Counted from the first letter of the stretch, positions 42,001-49,923 are shown. The stretch: DNA of 64,000 nucleotides from Streptomyces sp. NBC_00663 (GCF_036226885.1 NZ_CP109027.1:5456001-5520000), one strand, 5' to 3'. Notes: generated by a model from the sequence alone, not told the origin. Program-made: numbers and translations.

Positions 42001-42298
42001 GACCGTGAGCCGATCGGAGGGCCTGTCGGCAGCGGCCCCGCTCTGGCGGGACCTGGTCCGTACGGCGGAGAACATGACCCTGACTCCCCTGGAACGCGCC
42101 CAGGCCCACTGCTTCACGGGCTGCGCCCTCACCGACCGACCCACTGCCGAACAGGGCCTCGCGGAGATGCTGGCCCTGAACCCCAGCTGGCTGGAGCTGG
42201 CGACCCTGGCGTCCATCCTCAGGGAACTGAAAGCGAGCCCGGGCGCGGACGCCTCCCTGATCACCGACTGTCTGGAGGGGGCGCGTTATACGGAGTAG
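39086..42298 (+). CDS. STAND-type ATPase with long TPR array
   Basis: 1070-residue protein. N-terminal AAA/STAND NTPase: FVGREAE lead-in, Walker A RGDSGVGKTF (~residues 44-53), Walker B-like RIVLFFDTYEQ (~210-220). A winged-helix-like linker (~330-420) follows, then from ~535 to ~900 at least nine TPR units (YGRALEEYDRAIELAPD, YDEALTDFDRALALDPT, YDEALADFNRSLAID and so on), and a helical C-terminus. No fused effector (nuclease, TIR, kinase) is seen. Such proteins act as signal-transduction or defence switches; partners are unknown. It overlaps the converging DUF397 gene by 13 bp. Confidence 0.82.
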   Translation: MAQSSGREPDEGGFVGREAERALFLRNLNLPPDDPGHRRRFHVRGDSGVGKTFLVEELKRLAREQGALTVYVDEDTGSVPDALEAICRQFAARGRRLKPLERRLAVYRERRREAEAAMRAQDPPASAGSRAVVQLGMGALETAVPGSALLTRALPADLIAQGADRLRAGLSARFRNADDIDLVLHPEAALTPVLLRELRAAASAVPRIVLFFDTYEQTGPFLDPWLRGLFRKEDEHGGLPDTAVVVTAGQLPLPSGRWNGAVELPLTPFTDAETRQLLAGKGVVAEPVVAEVLRVTGGLPVLVSTLAEKRPDGPEQVEDPSADAVDRFLSAEPEVRHDVARLCALPRWLDGDVFRVLIDLPDGELDAQYRWLRGLPFVGERGGRVRYHDVVREPMLRQERLHYPRRWRERHRKLAAAFAEWREDVAEDREGDGLWSDEEWRALRLEETYHLLCARPTAALADALRLFVEACREDEAEGRRWARMLQDAGGATDHTQSADWGRELGEALDDEAGLARALDLLLTRPGLDPRGRAAAHALRGREWRHEREYGRALEEYDRAIELAPDTVLAHYGRGLTLQLMDDYPAALIAFDRADALSPDTGWIIAERAETYRLAARYDEALTDFDRALALDPTDAGALTGRAVCRHVLGRYDEALADFNRSLAIDDDLWTLVRRARLRRSRGELTESFADFDLAVARAPDAAWVASERGDSYRLAGRYDDAVTELGRAVALDPDHASAWASRGAALGELGRGEEAHADLDRAIELRPGYAWALVMRSRAKYMTGDEAGHFADLEAAVAAAPDALWIRRELGSEYLDAGRHEEATAALRHCLEQEPEDASSWAILGAVHRARADHTEALRHLDRALALSPDYGWAYGQRARVGLATGRTDQALADLDRCAALNTEPTWARRTAVELLMLCERWTEAEARLTDDMDDLSCEFHRHAGRWAEARSAAEKLRQDDDPLAGTFELALTVSRSEGLSAAAPLWRDLVRTAENMTLTPLERAQAHCFTGCALTDRPTAEQGLAEMLALNPSWLELATLASILRELKASPGADASLITDCLEGARYTE

Positions 42299-42471
42299 GC
42301 GGTGAGGAACGTGGACCAGGCGCGGTCGGTGACGGTGAGGTGGGGGCGGGCTGTGTCCTTGGAGTCGCGGATGTGGACGGTGGCGTGGGTGGGGGATATA
42401 GCGACCTCGACGCACGCAGGGCCGTCATCGCTGCTGTAGCTGCTCTTGAACCACTCCAGGGCGGAGGTCAT
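42286..42471 (-). CDS. DUF397 protein, partner of XRE regulator
   Basis: 61-residue protein with the DUF397 marks WFKSSYSSDDGPACVEVA, VHIRDSKD and TVTDRAWSTFL. DUF397 proteins pair with XRE/DUF5753 regulators and act as antagonists or toxin-like growth modulators (the bldB/whiJ-type systems). It overlaps the upstream XRE stop by 4 bp (ATGA), so the pair is one operon. Confidence 0.9.
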   Translation of the reverse strand: MTSALEWFKSSYSSDDGPACVEVAISPTHATVHIRDSKDTARPHLTVTDRAWSTFLTAYSV

Positions 42472-43283
42472 GTCTCTTCTTCTCCCAGGACTTTCTCGAT
42501 GAAGGCCAGCGACTCGCGTGGCGTCAGGGCCTGCGACCGGATCATTCCATAGCGCATTTCCAGGATCTGGACTTCCCGGGGATCGCTGATCACTCGGCTG
42601 TGCAACTGAGCCTCGGAGTGCCCCAGCGTCTTGCCATCCCGAAGTTTCAGCAGCTGAAGTGGCCCGCTCATACCTGAGTGATCCTCACAGTCCGTGGGCA
42701 TCACCTGAATCTTGACGTGCCTCAACGCGCCCATCTCCAACAGGTGTTCGAGCTGTCGCCGGAGCACCATTCTGCCTCCGATGGGCCGCCTCAGCGTCAC
42801 CTCTTCCTGGATGAAGGTGAGCAGTGGGGCGGGCGTCCGCTCGAAGATCCGCTGCCTTGCCATGCGTGCGGAGACCTGGCGGTCGATCTCATCCTCGGAG
42901 AACGCGGGCTGCCTGTTCGCGAACAATGCCCGTGCGTACTCCGGTGTCTGGAGCAGGCCGTTCATGTTGTGGTTGTCGTAGGCCCCGAACTCGACGGCCT
43001 CGTCCTCCAGCTTCGCCAGATCGCGCACCTTCTTGGGGTAGCGGGCCTCCTCCAGGTCCTTCTTCATCGCGGAGATCTTCCCGCCCGCGCCGAGCACCTC
43101 ATCGGCCTTGTCGAGGAAGTCCGGCTTGGGGCTCCGCCGACCCCGCTCCACCGACGAGACCATCTCCCCGCCGTACCCGATCGCCTCGCCGAACTCGGGC
43201 TGCGTCAGTCCGGCGGCCTCCCGCCACATCTTGATCTGCCGCCCGACAGCCTTGAGTACGGCTGCGGCCTCCTCGTCCTCCAT
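42468..43283 (-). CDS. XRE-family regulator with DUF5753 domain (WhiJ-like)
   Basis: 271-residue regulator: helix-turn-helix at ~residues 10-65 (LKAVGRQIKMWREAAGLTQPEFGEAIGYGGEMVSSVERG split over helices), then a DUF5753 C-terminal domain (ALFANRQ, RQVSARMARQRIFER, FIQEEVTLRRPIGG, MRYGMIRSQALTPRESL). Paralogues of WhiJ repress developmental genes in Streptomyces and are relieved by a DUF397 partner. GGAGGGG lies before the ATG. Divergent from the HATPase gene. Confidence 0.92.
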   Translation of the reverse strand: MEDEEAAAVLKAVGRQIKMWREAAGLTQPEFGEAIGYGGEMVSSVERGRRSPKPDFLDKADEVLGAGGKISAMKKDLEEARYPKKVRDLAKLEDEAVEFGAYDNHNMNGLLQTPEYARALFANRQPAFSEDEIDRQVSARMARQRIFERTPAPLLTFIQEEVTLRRPIGGRMVLRRQLEHLLEMGALRHVKIQVMPTDCEDHSGMSGPLQLLKLRDGKTLGHSEAQLHSRVISDPREVQILEMRYGMIRSQALTPRESLAFIEKVLGEEET

Positions 43284-43395
43284 GTCACCCCTCCACGCGT
43301 ACCAGCCGTACGGCTACGCCACGCACCCGGACAGTTCCGCTCCGTACCGGAGTCGTTGCTGTTCAGAGTAGGTACGCGCGACCACTCTGGGTGAC

Positions 43396-43833
43396 GTGAA
43401 TCAGAAATCTCCACCCCAAGTCACCGCCCCGACGCACTACTTCACGGTGCTGCTGTCCGCGAACCGAAGAGGCGCCCGGCGCGCCCGCGAGCACACGGTG
43501 CGCCAACTGGGGTGCTGGGGCGTGCCGTACGAGGCCGCCGCGCACGTCGTGGCCGAGCTGGCGTCGAACGCCGTGCTGCACGGCCGCGTCACCGGGCGGG
43601 ACTTCCGGCTGAGGCTGAAGCTGTACGCCGATGACGGGGTCCTCCGTGTCGAGGTGACCGACGCCCGGGGCGACCGGATCCCGCAGCCCCGCGACCCGGT
43701 GGCGGACGACGCGGAATCGGGGCGTGGCCTGCGGATCATCGAGGCGTACGCGGAGCGTTGGGGCGTGGAGGCGGCTCCGGCGGGCGGGAAGACGGTGTGG
43801 GCCGAGGTGGCACCGGATCTTGGGGATGCGTGA
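43396..43833 (+). CDS. HATPase_c (RsbW-like anti-sigma-type) ATP-binding protein
   Basis: 145-residue GHKL ATPase of the Streptomyces set next to XRE/DUF397 genes (abaA/whiJ-like loci). N box VVAELASNAVLHG (~residues 52-64), G1 VTDARGDRIPQP (~95-106), G2 ESGRGLRIIEAYAERWG (~115-131). It is likely a serine kinase/anti-sigma-like switch. GTG start at 43396, 112 bp from the divergent XRE gene; the three-gene set (XRE, DUF397, HATPase) is a recurrent regulatory module. Confidence 0.88.
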   Translation: MNQKSPPQVTAPTHYFTVLLSANRRGARRAREHTVRQLGCWGVPYEAAAHVVAELASNAVLHGRVTGRDFRLRLKLYADDGVLRVEVTDARGDRIPQPRDPVADDAESGRGLRIIEAYAERWGVEAAPAGGKTVWAEVAPDLGDA

Positions 43834-44071
43834 CCCGGTCGTTCCCGACGCCAAGAACCAAAGAACTGGGGGAAAGAACCAACCCCACCCCCACCGCCCC
43901 CGTCGATCACCCGCAGGGGTGAACATCGCCAACTCAGCTGGCGCGGCGAGGGAGTTGTGGTGCAGCGTCTGCCTCACAGAGCGCAACACAACCGCCCACA
44001 TGCATCGGCCCCCGCCGGGACGGCAATCCCAGTGCGAGGGCCTGATCACCGAGGAAGAGGAAACCTTCCCG

Positions 44072-44863
44072 ATGACTGACCAGCAGCCTAGCGCGCCCGC
44101 GCGCGCCAAGTCCGGCCGTTTCACCCGTGGGGTCGAGCACGTCAACGAGCCCCACACGGACAACTTCGTCGTGGTCGGAAACCACCTGGCCCAGCACCCC
44201 GAGTTGTCCCTGATGGCCATCGGCCTGGCGGTCCACATCCAGTCGCTGCCCGCGGGAGCCTCCGTCGGCATCAAGGTGCTGGCGGGGAAGTTCCCCGAGG
44301 GCGAGATCAGGATCGCGGCGGCTTTGCGGGAGTTGGAAGAGCACGGGTACCTGGCGCGCCCCAAGGAGCGTCTTCATTCGGGCCGATACGTGACCCGGAC
44401 GCTGTCGTACAACAAGCCGAGGTCGGCAGTGCTCCAGGCAGCGGCAGAGCCGGAGTCTGAGCCCGAGCCGCACGTCTCCCCGCCGCCGAAGCCCTCGGCC
44501 GCCGCAGCCAACCTCCTCGCCGAGCTGCGCACGTACGACTCCCGCCTCCTCCTCACGGAACGGGACGTACAACGCCTGACCCCGGCGGCCGACGCCTGGC
44601 TGGAACGCGGGGTCCCCGCCAGCGCCGTACTGCGAACTCTGGCGAGCGACCTCCCCACCGTCCCGATCAAGCACCCGGCGGCCCTCCTGGCCCACCGCCT
44701 CAAGGAACTCCTGCCCCCGGCGCTCCCCGCCCCTGAACCCCTCCCGGCCCCGGCCGGCCGCCCGGACCCTTGGCAGGACTGCGACGGCGACTGCGGCCGC
44801 GTCTTCCGCGCACCGGAACCGGGACGGTGCCGGGACTGCCGTCCGGCGTCGGCAGCGGCGTAG
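44072..44863 (+). CDS. Winged-helix DNA-binding protein with zinc-finger-like tail
   Basis: 263-residue protein. Residues ~25-115 form a replication-initiator or MarR-like winged helix (NFVVVGNHLAQHPELSLMAIGL, IRIAAALRELEEHGYL, SGRYVTRTLSY) of the type often labelled helix-turn-helix in actinobacteria. A Pro/Glu linker leads to a helical middle and a C-terminal CDGDCGRVFRAPEPGRCRDC motif, four cysteines that could bind zinc. GAGGAAGAGG precedes the ATG. Genes of this kind recur beside XRE/DUF397/HATPase modules; role unknown, probably transcriptional. Confidence 0.78.
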   Translation: MTDQQPSAPARAKSGRFTRGVEHVNEPHTDNFVVVGNHLAQHPELSLMAIGLAVHIQSLPAGASVGIKVLAGKFPEGEIRIAAALRELEEHGYLARPKERLHSGRYVTRTLSYNKPRSAVLQAAAEPESEPEPHVSPPPKPSAAAANLLAELRTYDSRLLLTERDVQRLTPAADAWLERGVPASAVLRTLASDLPTVPIKHPAALLAHRLKELLPPALPAPEPLPAPAGRPDPWQDCDGDCGRVFRAPEPGRCRDCRPASAAA

Positions 44864-45065
44864 CCGACCCAGAGCCTGGCCCCGCTACGGGCTTTCGATC
44901 GTGCGGATCTCCGGATACGGGCGACAACTGACCACCCAAGCCCAATAACGACCACTCCGGGCACATCCCGCATACCGTTCCGCCCCCTGAACCGACCGTT
45001 CCTGGTCGATTACAGTGCTGAGCTGTCGTATGCGCGGACGGTCGCCATGGGAGGTCTTGGTGGGT

Positions 45066-46175
45066 GTGACAGCCGGGGCCGTCTGGGGGCGGGTCGAACA
45101 GCAGGACTTCCGGAGCCGGGTGCGGGGCACGCTGCTCGGGGCCGCCGTCGGGGACGCGCTGGGCGCACCGGTCGACGGGCTCTCGCTGGAGGAGATCCGG
45201 GAGGCGTACGGGGCTGAGGGGATCGTCGATCTCGTTCCGGGGTACGGGCGGCGCGGCGCCGTCTCCCATCTCACCCAGCTCACCCTCTTCTCCGTCGACG
45301 GACTCATACGCGCCCAGGTCCGCCGCGACACCGGCGCCTGGCATCCGCCCACCGACCTCCACCGCGCCTATCTGCGGTGGGCCGCCACCCAGCGGGACTG
45401 GGGGCCCGACGAGCGACGCAAGGAGGACGGGTGGCTGGCGCGGGAGGAGTGGCTGTACGCGCGGCGTGACCCCGCCCGCTCTCTCCTCATCGGCTTCGGC
45501 GACGAGAACATGGGCACCCTCGACGCCCCCAAGAACCCCGGTGAGGCCGGGGCCGAGGCCGCCGCCCGGTCCGGGCCCTTCGGCCTGCTCGTCGGGTGGG
45601 AGCCGCAGCTCGTCGTACAGCTCGCCGTGGAGTGCGCCGCGCAGACCCACGGGCACCCCGTCGCCTACCTCGCGGCGGGCGCGTACGCCGCGATCGTGCA
45701 CGGCCTCGCGCGCGGCGAGAGCCTGGACGCGGCCGTCCAGCAGACGCTGGCCCTCATCGCCGCCAGACCAGGACACCAGCCCGTCTCGGACGCCTTGCAG
45801 CACGCGCTGGGCGCCGTACGGCAGGGGATGCCGACGCCCGCGAGGGTGGGGGAGCTGATCGCGGACGGCACCGCCGAGGGGCTGCTCGCCGGTGCCGTCT
45901 ACTGCGCGCTCGTCAGCGAGGACGTACGCCACGGGCTCTGCCTCGCCGTCAACCACGACGGCCCCTCCGCCGCGGCCGGTGCCCTCACCGGCGGCCTCCT
46001 CGGCGCCCTGCACGGCGAAACGGCCCTCCCGCCGGCCTGGCTGGCCGAGCTGGAGGGCCGTCCCACGCTGCTGGAGCTGGCCGACGACTTCGCGATGGAG
46101 ATGACCCAGGGCCCGGCCCTGCACGGCCCGGCGGGGTCGTCGCCGGGCTGGCTGGCCCGGTATCCGCGGGGCTGA
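45066..46175 (+). CDS. ADP-ribosylglycohydrolase-fold protein with disrupted metal site
   Basis: 369-residue protein clearly of the DraG/ADP-ribosylglycohydrolase fold: FRSRVRGTLLGAAVGDALGAPV at the N-terminus, ATQRDWG, GLLVG and GGLLGALHG near the end. The family's di-magnesium motifs are altered: the usual TDDT before QxxLF is SHLT (GAVSHLTQLTLF), and the usual NHsGDSDST is NHDGPSAAA. Hydrolase activity therefore looks unlikely; it may bind ADP-ribose or regulate. Start GTG 45066 chosen (GTG 45060 and ATG 45030 are possible). A GGGAGG lies at 45049-45054. Confidence 0.8.
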   Translation: MTAGAVWGRVEQQDFRSRVRGTLLGAAVGDALGAPVDGLSLEEIREAYGAEGIVDLVPGYGRRGAVSHLTQLTLFSVDGLIRAQVRRDTGAWHPPTDLHRAYLRWAATQRDWGPDERRKEDGWLAREEWLYARRDPARSLLIGFGDENMGTLDAPKNPGEAGAEAAARSGPFGLLVGWEPQLVVQLAVECAAQTHGHPVAYLAAGAYAAIVHGLARGESLDAAVQQTLALIAARPGHQPVSDALQHALGAVRQGMPTPARVGELIADGTAEGLLAGAVYCALVSEDVRHGLCLAVNHDGPSAAAGALTGGLLGALHGETALPPAWLAELEGRPTLLELADDFAMEMTQGPALHGPAGSSPGWLARYPRG

Positions 46176-46349
46176 GGCGCTCGCGGTTCGGTTCGGTTGT
46201 GGGTCGGGGCCGCGCCGGGGGTGTCCGTCCTCGGAACGGCGCGGAATCGGTCACTCAATAGAGCGCGCCCGTGCTGACGCGCCAACCGCTGCGGGCGGAC
46301 ACCCCCCGACACGACCCCTCACGTTCGAACGCGGCTGCGGTCGTGCCGC

Positions 46350-46398
46350 CCAGGGGCGCGGGGAACTGCGCGACCAGCCACAGCGCACCCGCACCCGC
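46350..46398 (+). repeat. Streptomyces intergenic repeat, copy 3
   Basis: CAGGGGCGCGGGGAACTGCG, CGACCAGCCACAGCGCACC, then CGCACCCGCC, between the converging DraG-fold and symporter genes, 14 bp before the symporter stop. It may serve as the terminator. Confidence 0.87.
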
Positions 46399-46411
46399 CG
46401 ACGAACCGCCG

Positions 46412-47953
46412 TCACGTCTTCGTAGGCACCGGCTCAGCCAGCGCAGCGACCCCGTCTCCGTCCGTGTTGATCTTCTCGATGATCGCCAGCCGCTCCGGGG
46501 TGTCCTCCGGCTTGATGAAGCCGATCAGGATGTACAGGACCAACGACACCGCGAGCGGGATCGAGACCTGGTACTGGAGCGGGACGCCGCCGTCCACGTT
46601 CCAGTTGATCGGGTAGTTCACCAGCCAGAAGGCCAGCAGCCCCATCGACCAGCTGGTGAGCGCCGCCGTCGGGCCCGAGCGGCGGAACGGGCGGAGCAGA
46701 CCCAGCATCATCGGGATGGCCATCGGGCCCATCAGCCCGGCGACCCACTTGATGACGACGGTGATGATGTCCTTGAAGGTCGGGGAGTTGACCTGCGTCG
46801 CCGCCGCCATGGACAGGCCGAGGAAGACGACCGTGGTGATACGGGCGACCCGCAGGCCCTGCCCCTCGCTCCAGGTCCGGGCGCGGCGCCAGACCACCGG
46901 CGCGCAGTCACGGGTGAAGACGGCCGCGATGGCGTTGGCGTCGGAGGAGCACATCGCCATCGTGTGGGAGAAGAAGCCGACGATGACCAGGCCCAACAGG
47001 CCGTGGGGCAGGAGCTGTTCGGTCATCAGACCGTAGGCGTCCGAACCGTCCGGCTTCTGTGACTGCACCAGCAGCGGGGACAGCCACATCGGGATGAAGA
47101 GGACCACCGGCCAGACCAGCCACAGCGCCGCTGACAGCCGCGCGGACCGCTCCGCCTCGTGCGCGCTGCCCGTGGCCATGTAGCGCTGGGCCTGGTTGAG
47201 CATGCCGCCGTTGTACTCGAAGAGCTTGATGAAGAGGAAGGCGAGGAGGAAGACCGTGCCGTAGGGGCCGACCAGCGGTTCGCCGTGGCCCTTCAGCTGC
47301 GGCTCGTCCCAGGCGCCCCAGAAGCCGATGCCCTTGTCGTTCAGCTCCAGGACCACGGCGATCAGCATGGCCACACCGGCCAGCAACTGGATGATGAACT
47401 GGCCGAGTTCGGTCAGCGCGTCCGCCCACAGACCGCCGATCGTGCAGTAGACGGCGGTGATGCAGCCGGTGATGAGGATGCCCTGGTTCAGGGAGATGCC
47501 GGTGAAGACCGACAACAGGGTCGCGATCGCCGCCCACTTCGCGCCCACGTCCACGATCTTCAGCAGCATGCCGGACCAGGCCAGCGCCTGCTGGGTTTTG
47601 AGGTCGTAGCGGTTCTTCAGGTACTCCAGCGGGGAGGCCACATGGAGCCGGGAGCGCAGCCGGTTGATGCGCGGCGCGAACAGCTTCGAGCCGATCGCGA
47701 TGCCGAGGGCGATGGGGAAGGACCAGGTGACGAAGGAGGTGACGCCGTAGGTGTACGCGATGCCCGCGTAGCCCGTGAACATCACCGCGCTGTAGCCCGA
47801 CATGTGGTGCGAGATGCCGGAGAGCCACCAGGGCATCTTGCCGCCGGCCGTGAAGAAGTCGCTGACGTTGTCCACGCGCTTGTGCGACCAGACGCCGATG
47901 GCCACCATGACGCCGAAATAGCCGATGAGCACGGTCCAGTCGAGACCGTTCAT
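46412..47953 (-). CDS. Sodium:solute symporter (SSS/SLC5 family)
   Basis: 513-residue inner-membrane transporter with ~13 hydrophobic helices. SSS features include DWTVLIGYFGVMVAIGVW at the start, SDFFTAGGKMPWWLSG, SGYSAVMFTGYAGIAYTYG, and GLWADALTELGQFIIQ (the SSS consensus around helix 5). It probably imports an organic solute with Na+. The ATG at 47953 gives the normal N-out first helix. Monocistronic by spacing (111 bp and more on each side). Confidence 0.92.
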   Translation of the reverse strand: MNGLDWTVLIGYFGVMVAIGVWSHKRVDNVSDFFTAGGKMPWWLSGISHHMSGYSAVMFTGYAGIAYTYGVTSFVTWSFPIALGIAIGSKLFAPRINRLRSRLHVASPLEYLKNRYDLKTQQALAWSGMLLKIVDVGAKWAAIATLLSVFTGISLNQGILITGCITAVYCTIGGLWADALTELGQFIIQLLAGVAMLIAVVLELNDKGIGFWGAWDEPQLKGHGEPLVGPYGTVFLLAFLFIKLFEYNGGMLNQAQRYMATGSAHEAERSARLSAALWLVWPVVLFIPMWLSPLLVQSQKPDGSDAYGLMTEQLLPHGLLGLVIVGFFSHTMAMCSSDANAIAAVFTRDCAPVVWRRARTWSEGQGLRVARITTVVFLGLSMAAATQVNSPTFKDIITVVIKWVAGLMGPMAIPMMLGLLRPFRRSGPTAALTSWSMGLLAFWLVNYPINWNVDGGVPLQYQVSIPLAVSLVLYILIGFIKPEDTPERLAIIEKINTDGDGVAALAEPVPTKT

Positions 47954-48079
47954 GTGCGCCCTCCCAGGGTCGACCCGGCGCTCATCGTGGGCGCTCCCGC
48001 GTGAACACGACAAGCAGGCGTAAGGTCAAGGGGAGGTAAATTCATTCGGCATACTGGTCTTGGTTCATCTACATGAACG

Positions 48080-48868
48080 TCACCGCATCAGCTCCCCGGC
48101 GTTGACCAGCAACGACTGCCCCGTGATGGATCGTGCCCGGTCCGACGCCAGGAACACCGCCGCGTCCGCCACATCTGCGTCCGTCGCGAGATCGGGCAGC
48201 GCCATCCGGTCCGTCAGCCGCTTGAGCACCTCGGCTTCCTCCGCCCCCTCCGTGTGCGCGGTGAACTGGACGTACGCCTGCACCGGCGGCCCCCACATCC
48301 AGCCCGGCAGCACCGTGTTCACCCGGATCCGGTACGGGCCGAGCTCCCGGGCCAGCGAGTACATCGCGCTCGTCAGCGCCCCCTTCGAGGCCGCGTACGC
48401 CGCCTGCCGCACCTGCGAGGGCGCCGCCACCGAGGACTGCGTACCGATGAAGACGACCGAGCCCCCGCAGCCCTTGAGCGCCGGCAGGCACGCCCGGGTC
48501 ATCCGCAGCGACCCCAGCAGGTTCACGTCGATCACCGACTGCCAGGTGGTGAAGTCGGCGTCCTCCAGGCCGCCGAAGTAGCTGTCCCAGGCGGCCACAT
48601 GGACCACCCCGTCGATCCGCCCGAACCGCTCCATCGCCAACTCCGCGAGCGCCGCGCACTGTCGCTCGTCGGTGATGTCCGTCGCCCGGTACGCGGTGTG
48701 CGACCCGTCGGGATCGATGTCGGAGGCGGACTTCGCCAGGTTCGCCTCCGTACGCGCCCCGAGCACGGCGTTCCCGCCGTCCCGTACGACGGCGGCGGCG
48801 ACCTGATGACCGAGGCCGGCCCCTACGCCCGACACCACGACGGTCTTCCCTGAGAGCAGTGATGACAT
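48080..48868 (-). CDS. Short-chain dehydrogenase/reductase
   Basis: 262-residue classical SDR. Cofactor loop SGVGAGLG (~residues 13-20), active site Ser in FIGTQSS, YAASKG (Tyr ~158, Lys ~162), LPGWMWGP and SITGQSLLVNAGE. GARTEAN with Arg after beta2 suggests NADP preference. Divergent from an unknown protein; operator site 8 is 44 bp upstream, tying both genes to the acyl-CoA regulon 20 kb away. Confidence 0.9.
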   Translation of the reverse strand: MSSLLSGKTVVVSGVGAGLGHQVAAAVVRDGGNAVLGARTEANLAKSASDIDPDGSHTAYRATDITDERQCAALAELAMERFGRIDGVVHVAAWDSYFGGLEDADFTTWQSVIDVNLLGSLRMTRACLPALKGCGGSVVFIGTQSSVAAPSQVRQAAYAASKGALTSAMYSLARELGPYRIRVNTVLPGWMWGPPVQAYVQFTAHTEGAEEAEVLKRLTDRMALPDLATDADVADAAVFLASDRARSITGQSLLVNAGELMR

Positions 48869-48911
48869 CGATGACCCTCCCGGCGGCTCGACTCGGACTC
48901 TGGCGCATTAT

Positions 48912-48926
48912 CTGACGGGGCGTCAG
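48912..48926. promoter_or_regulatory. CTGACGGGGCGTCAG operator (site 8)
   Basis: Inverted repeat in the 89-bp gap between divergent SDR and unknown-protein genes. TTATCT at 48908-48913 abuts it as a -10-like hexamer for the plus-strand gene. Confidence 0.85.
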
Positions 48927-48957
48927 AGTAAGGGCGACCGGAGGAAAGGGGAACCGC

Positions 48958-49797
48958 ATGAGCGACGACACCCGCAGCGAGACGTACGCCGAGCTGGCCG
49001 CCGTAGGGCCGTACGGAGTCCACCCGGGCCATGCTCTGATCACCATGGTCGAACCGCACCCGGGCCATGAGTACGCGTACAACCGCTGGTACGAGGACGA
49101 CCACTACTACGCCGGTGCGATGGCGATGCCCTGGATGTACGCCGGGCGCCGCTGGGTCGCCACCCGGGACCTCCAACTCCTGCGCTACCCCGAGAAGTCG
49201 GCGGTCGCCCAGCCGGTCACCGCCGGGTGCTACCTCTCGACGTACTGGATCACCGACGGCCGCTACGCCGACCACATGAAATGGACCGTCGGGATCAACA
49301 AGCGCCTCAACCGCGACGGCCGGGTATACCAGGACCGCACCCATGTCTTCACGGCCTTCCAGGACCACGAGGCGACCGTGTACCGGGACGGGGCGGCCGG
49401 GCCGCGCGACTACCACGCCCTCGACCACCCCTACGCGGGGCTGGTGATGGAGGTCATCGACGCCGAATCGGCCGAGCAGCGAGCGGAGTTGCTGGAGTGG
49501 CTGCGCTCCCGCCGGCTGCCGAAGCGCGTCGCCGGGTCACCGGCGGCGATGGTGACCGTCTTCCGGCCGACGCCGCTGCCCGGCGACCGGATGACGTACG
49601 TGAAGCAGGTCGAGGGCGTCGACACCCGGCTGACCCTGCTGTGGTTCCTGGAGGCGGACCCCCGGGAGTGCTGGGAGGCGTACTTCACGGGCCTGGACGG
49701 GTCGGTGGCGGAGGCGGGCCTGGGGCGGGTGGAACTGGTCGCGCCGTTCGTCCCGACGGTGCCCGGGACGGACACGTACGTGGACCGGCTGCGCTGA
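48958..49797 (+). CDS. Unknown regulon protein, possible dimeric alpha-beta barrel
   Basis: 279-residue protein I do not recognise with certainty. It starts with HALITMVEPHPGHEYAYNRWYEDDHYY, which resembles the strand-helix of EthD/DABB-type small barrel enzymes (HE-x-x-Y-N-x-W-Y pattern), and a related strand recurs near residue 160 (YAGLVMEVIDAES) and 195, suggesting two barrel repeats. Gly-Tyr/Trp-rich, no signal peptide. GGAGGAAAGGGGAA precedes the ATG. Operator site 8 upstream and the divergent SDR suggest a catabolic role, perhaps cofactor-free oxidation or isomerisation. Confidence 0.6.
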   Translation: MSDDTRSETYAELAAVGPYGVHPGHALITMVEPHPGHEYAYNRWYEDDHYYAGAMAMPWMYAGRRWVATRDLQLLRYPEKSAVAQPVTAGCYLSTYWITDGRYADHMKWTVGINKRLNRDGRVYQDRTHVFTAFQDHEATVYRDGAAGPRDYHALDHPYAGLVMEVIDAESAEQRAELLEWLRSRRLPKRVAGSPAAMVTVFRPTPLPGDRMTYVKQVEGVDTRLTLLWFLEADPRECWEAYFTGLDGSVAEAGLGRVELVAPFVPTVPGTDTYVDRLR

Positions 49798-49819
49798 AGC
49801 CCCTGTCAGGGCACAAGCC

Positions 49820-49860
49820 GAGCCCCCTCGGCAAGGACGGCGAGCTGGACGAGAGGGCTC
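49820..49860. terminator. Terminator between unknown regulon gene and DUF397 gene
   Basis: GAGCCCCCTC (49820-49829) pairs with GAGAGGGCTC (49851-49860), one mismatch, 21-nt loop, between converging genes. Confidence 0.55.
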
Positions 49861-49923
49861 TTCAGTGGTGCTTGTGCAGTTGAGTAGTGCTGTTCGGTCA
49901 CTGCTGTTTGATCACTCGGTCGT

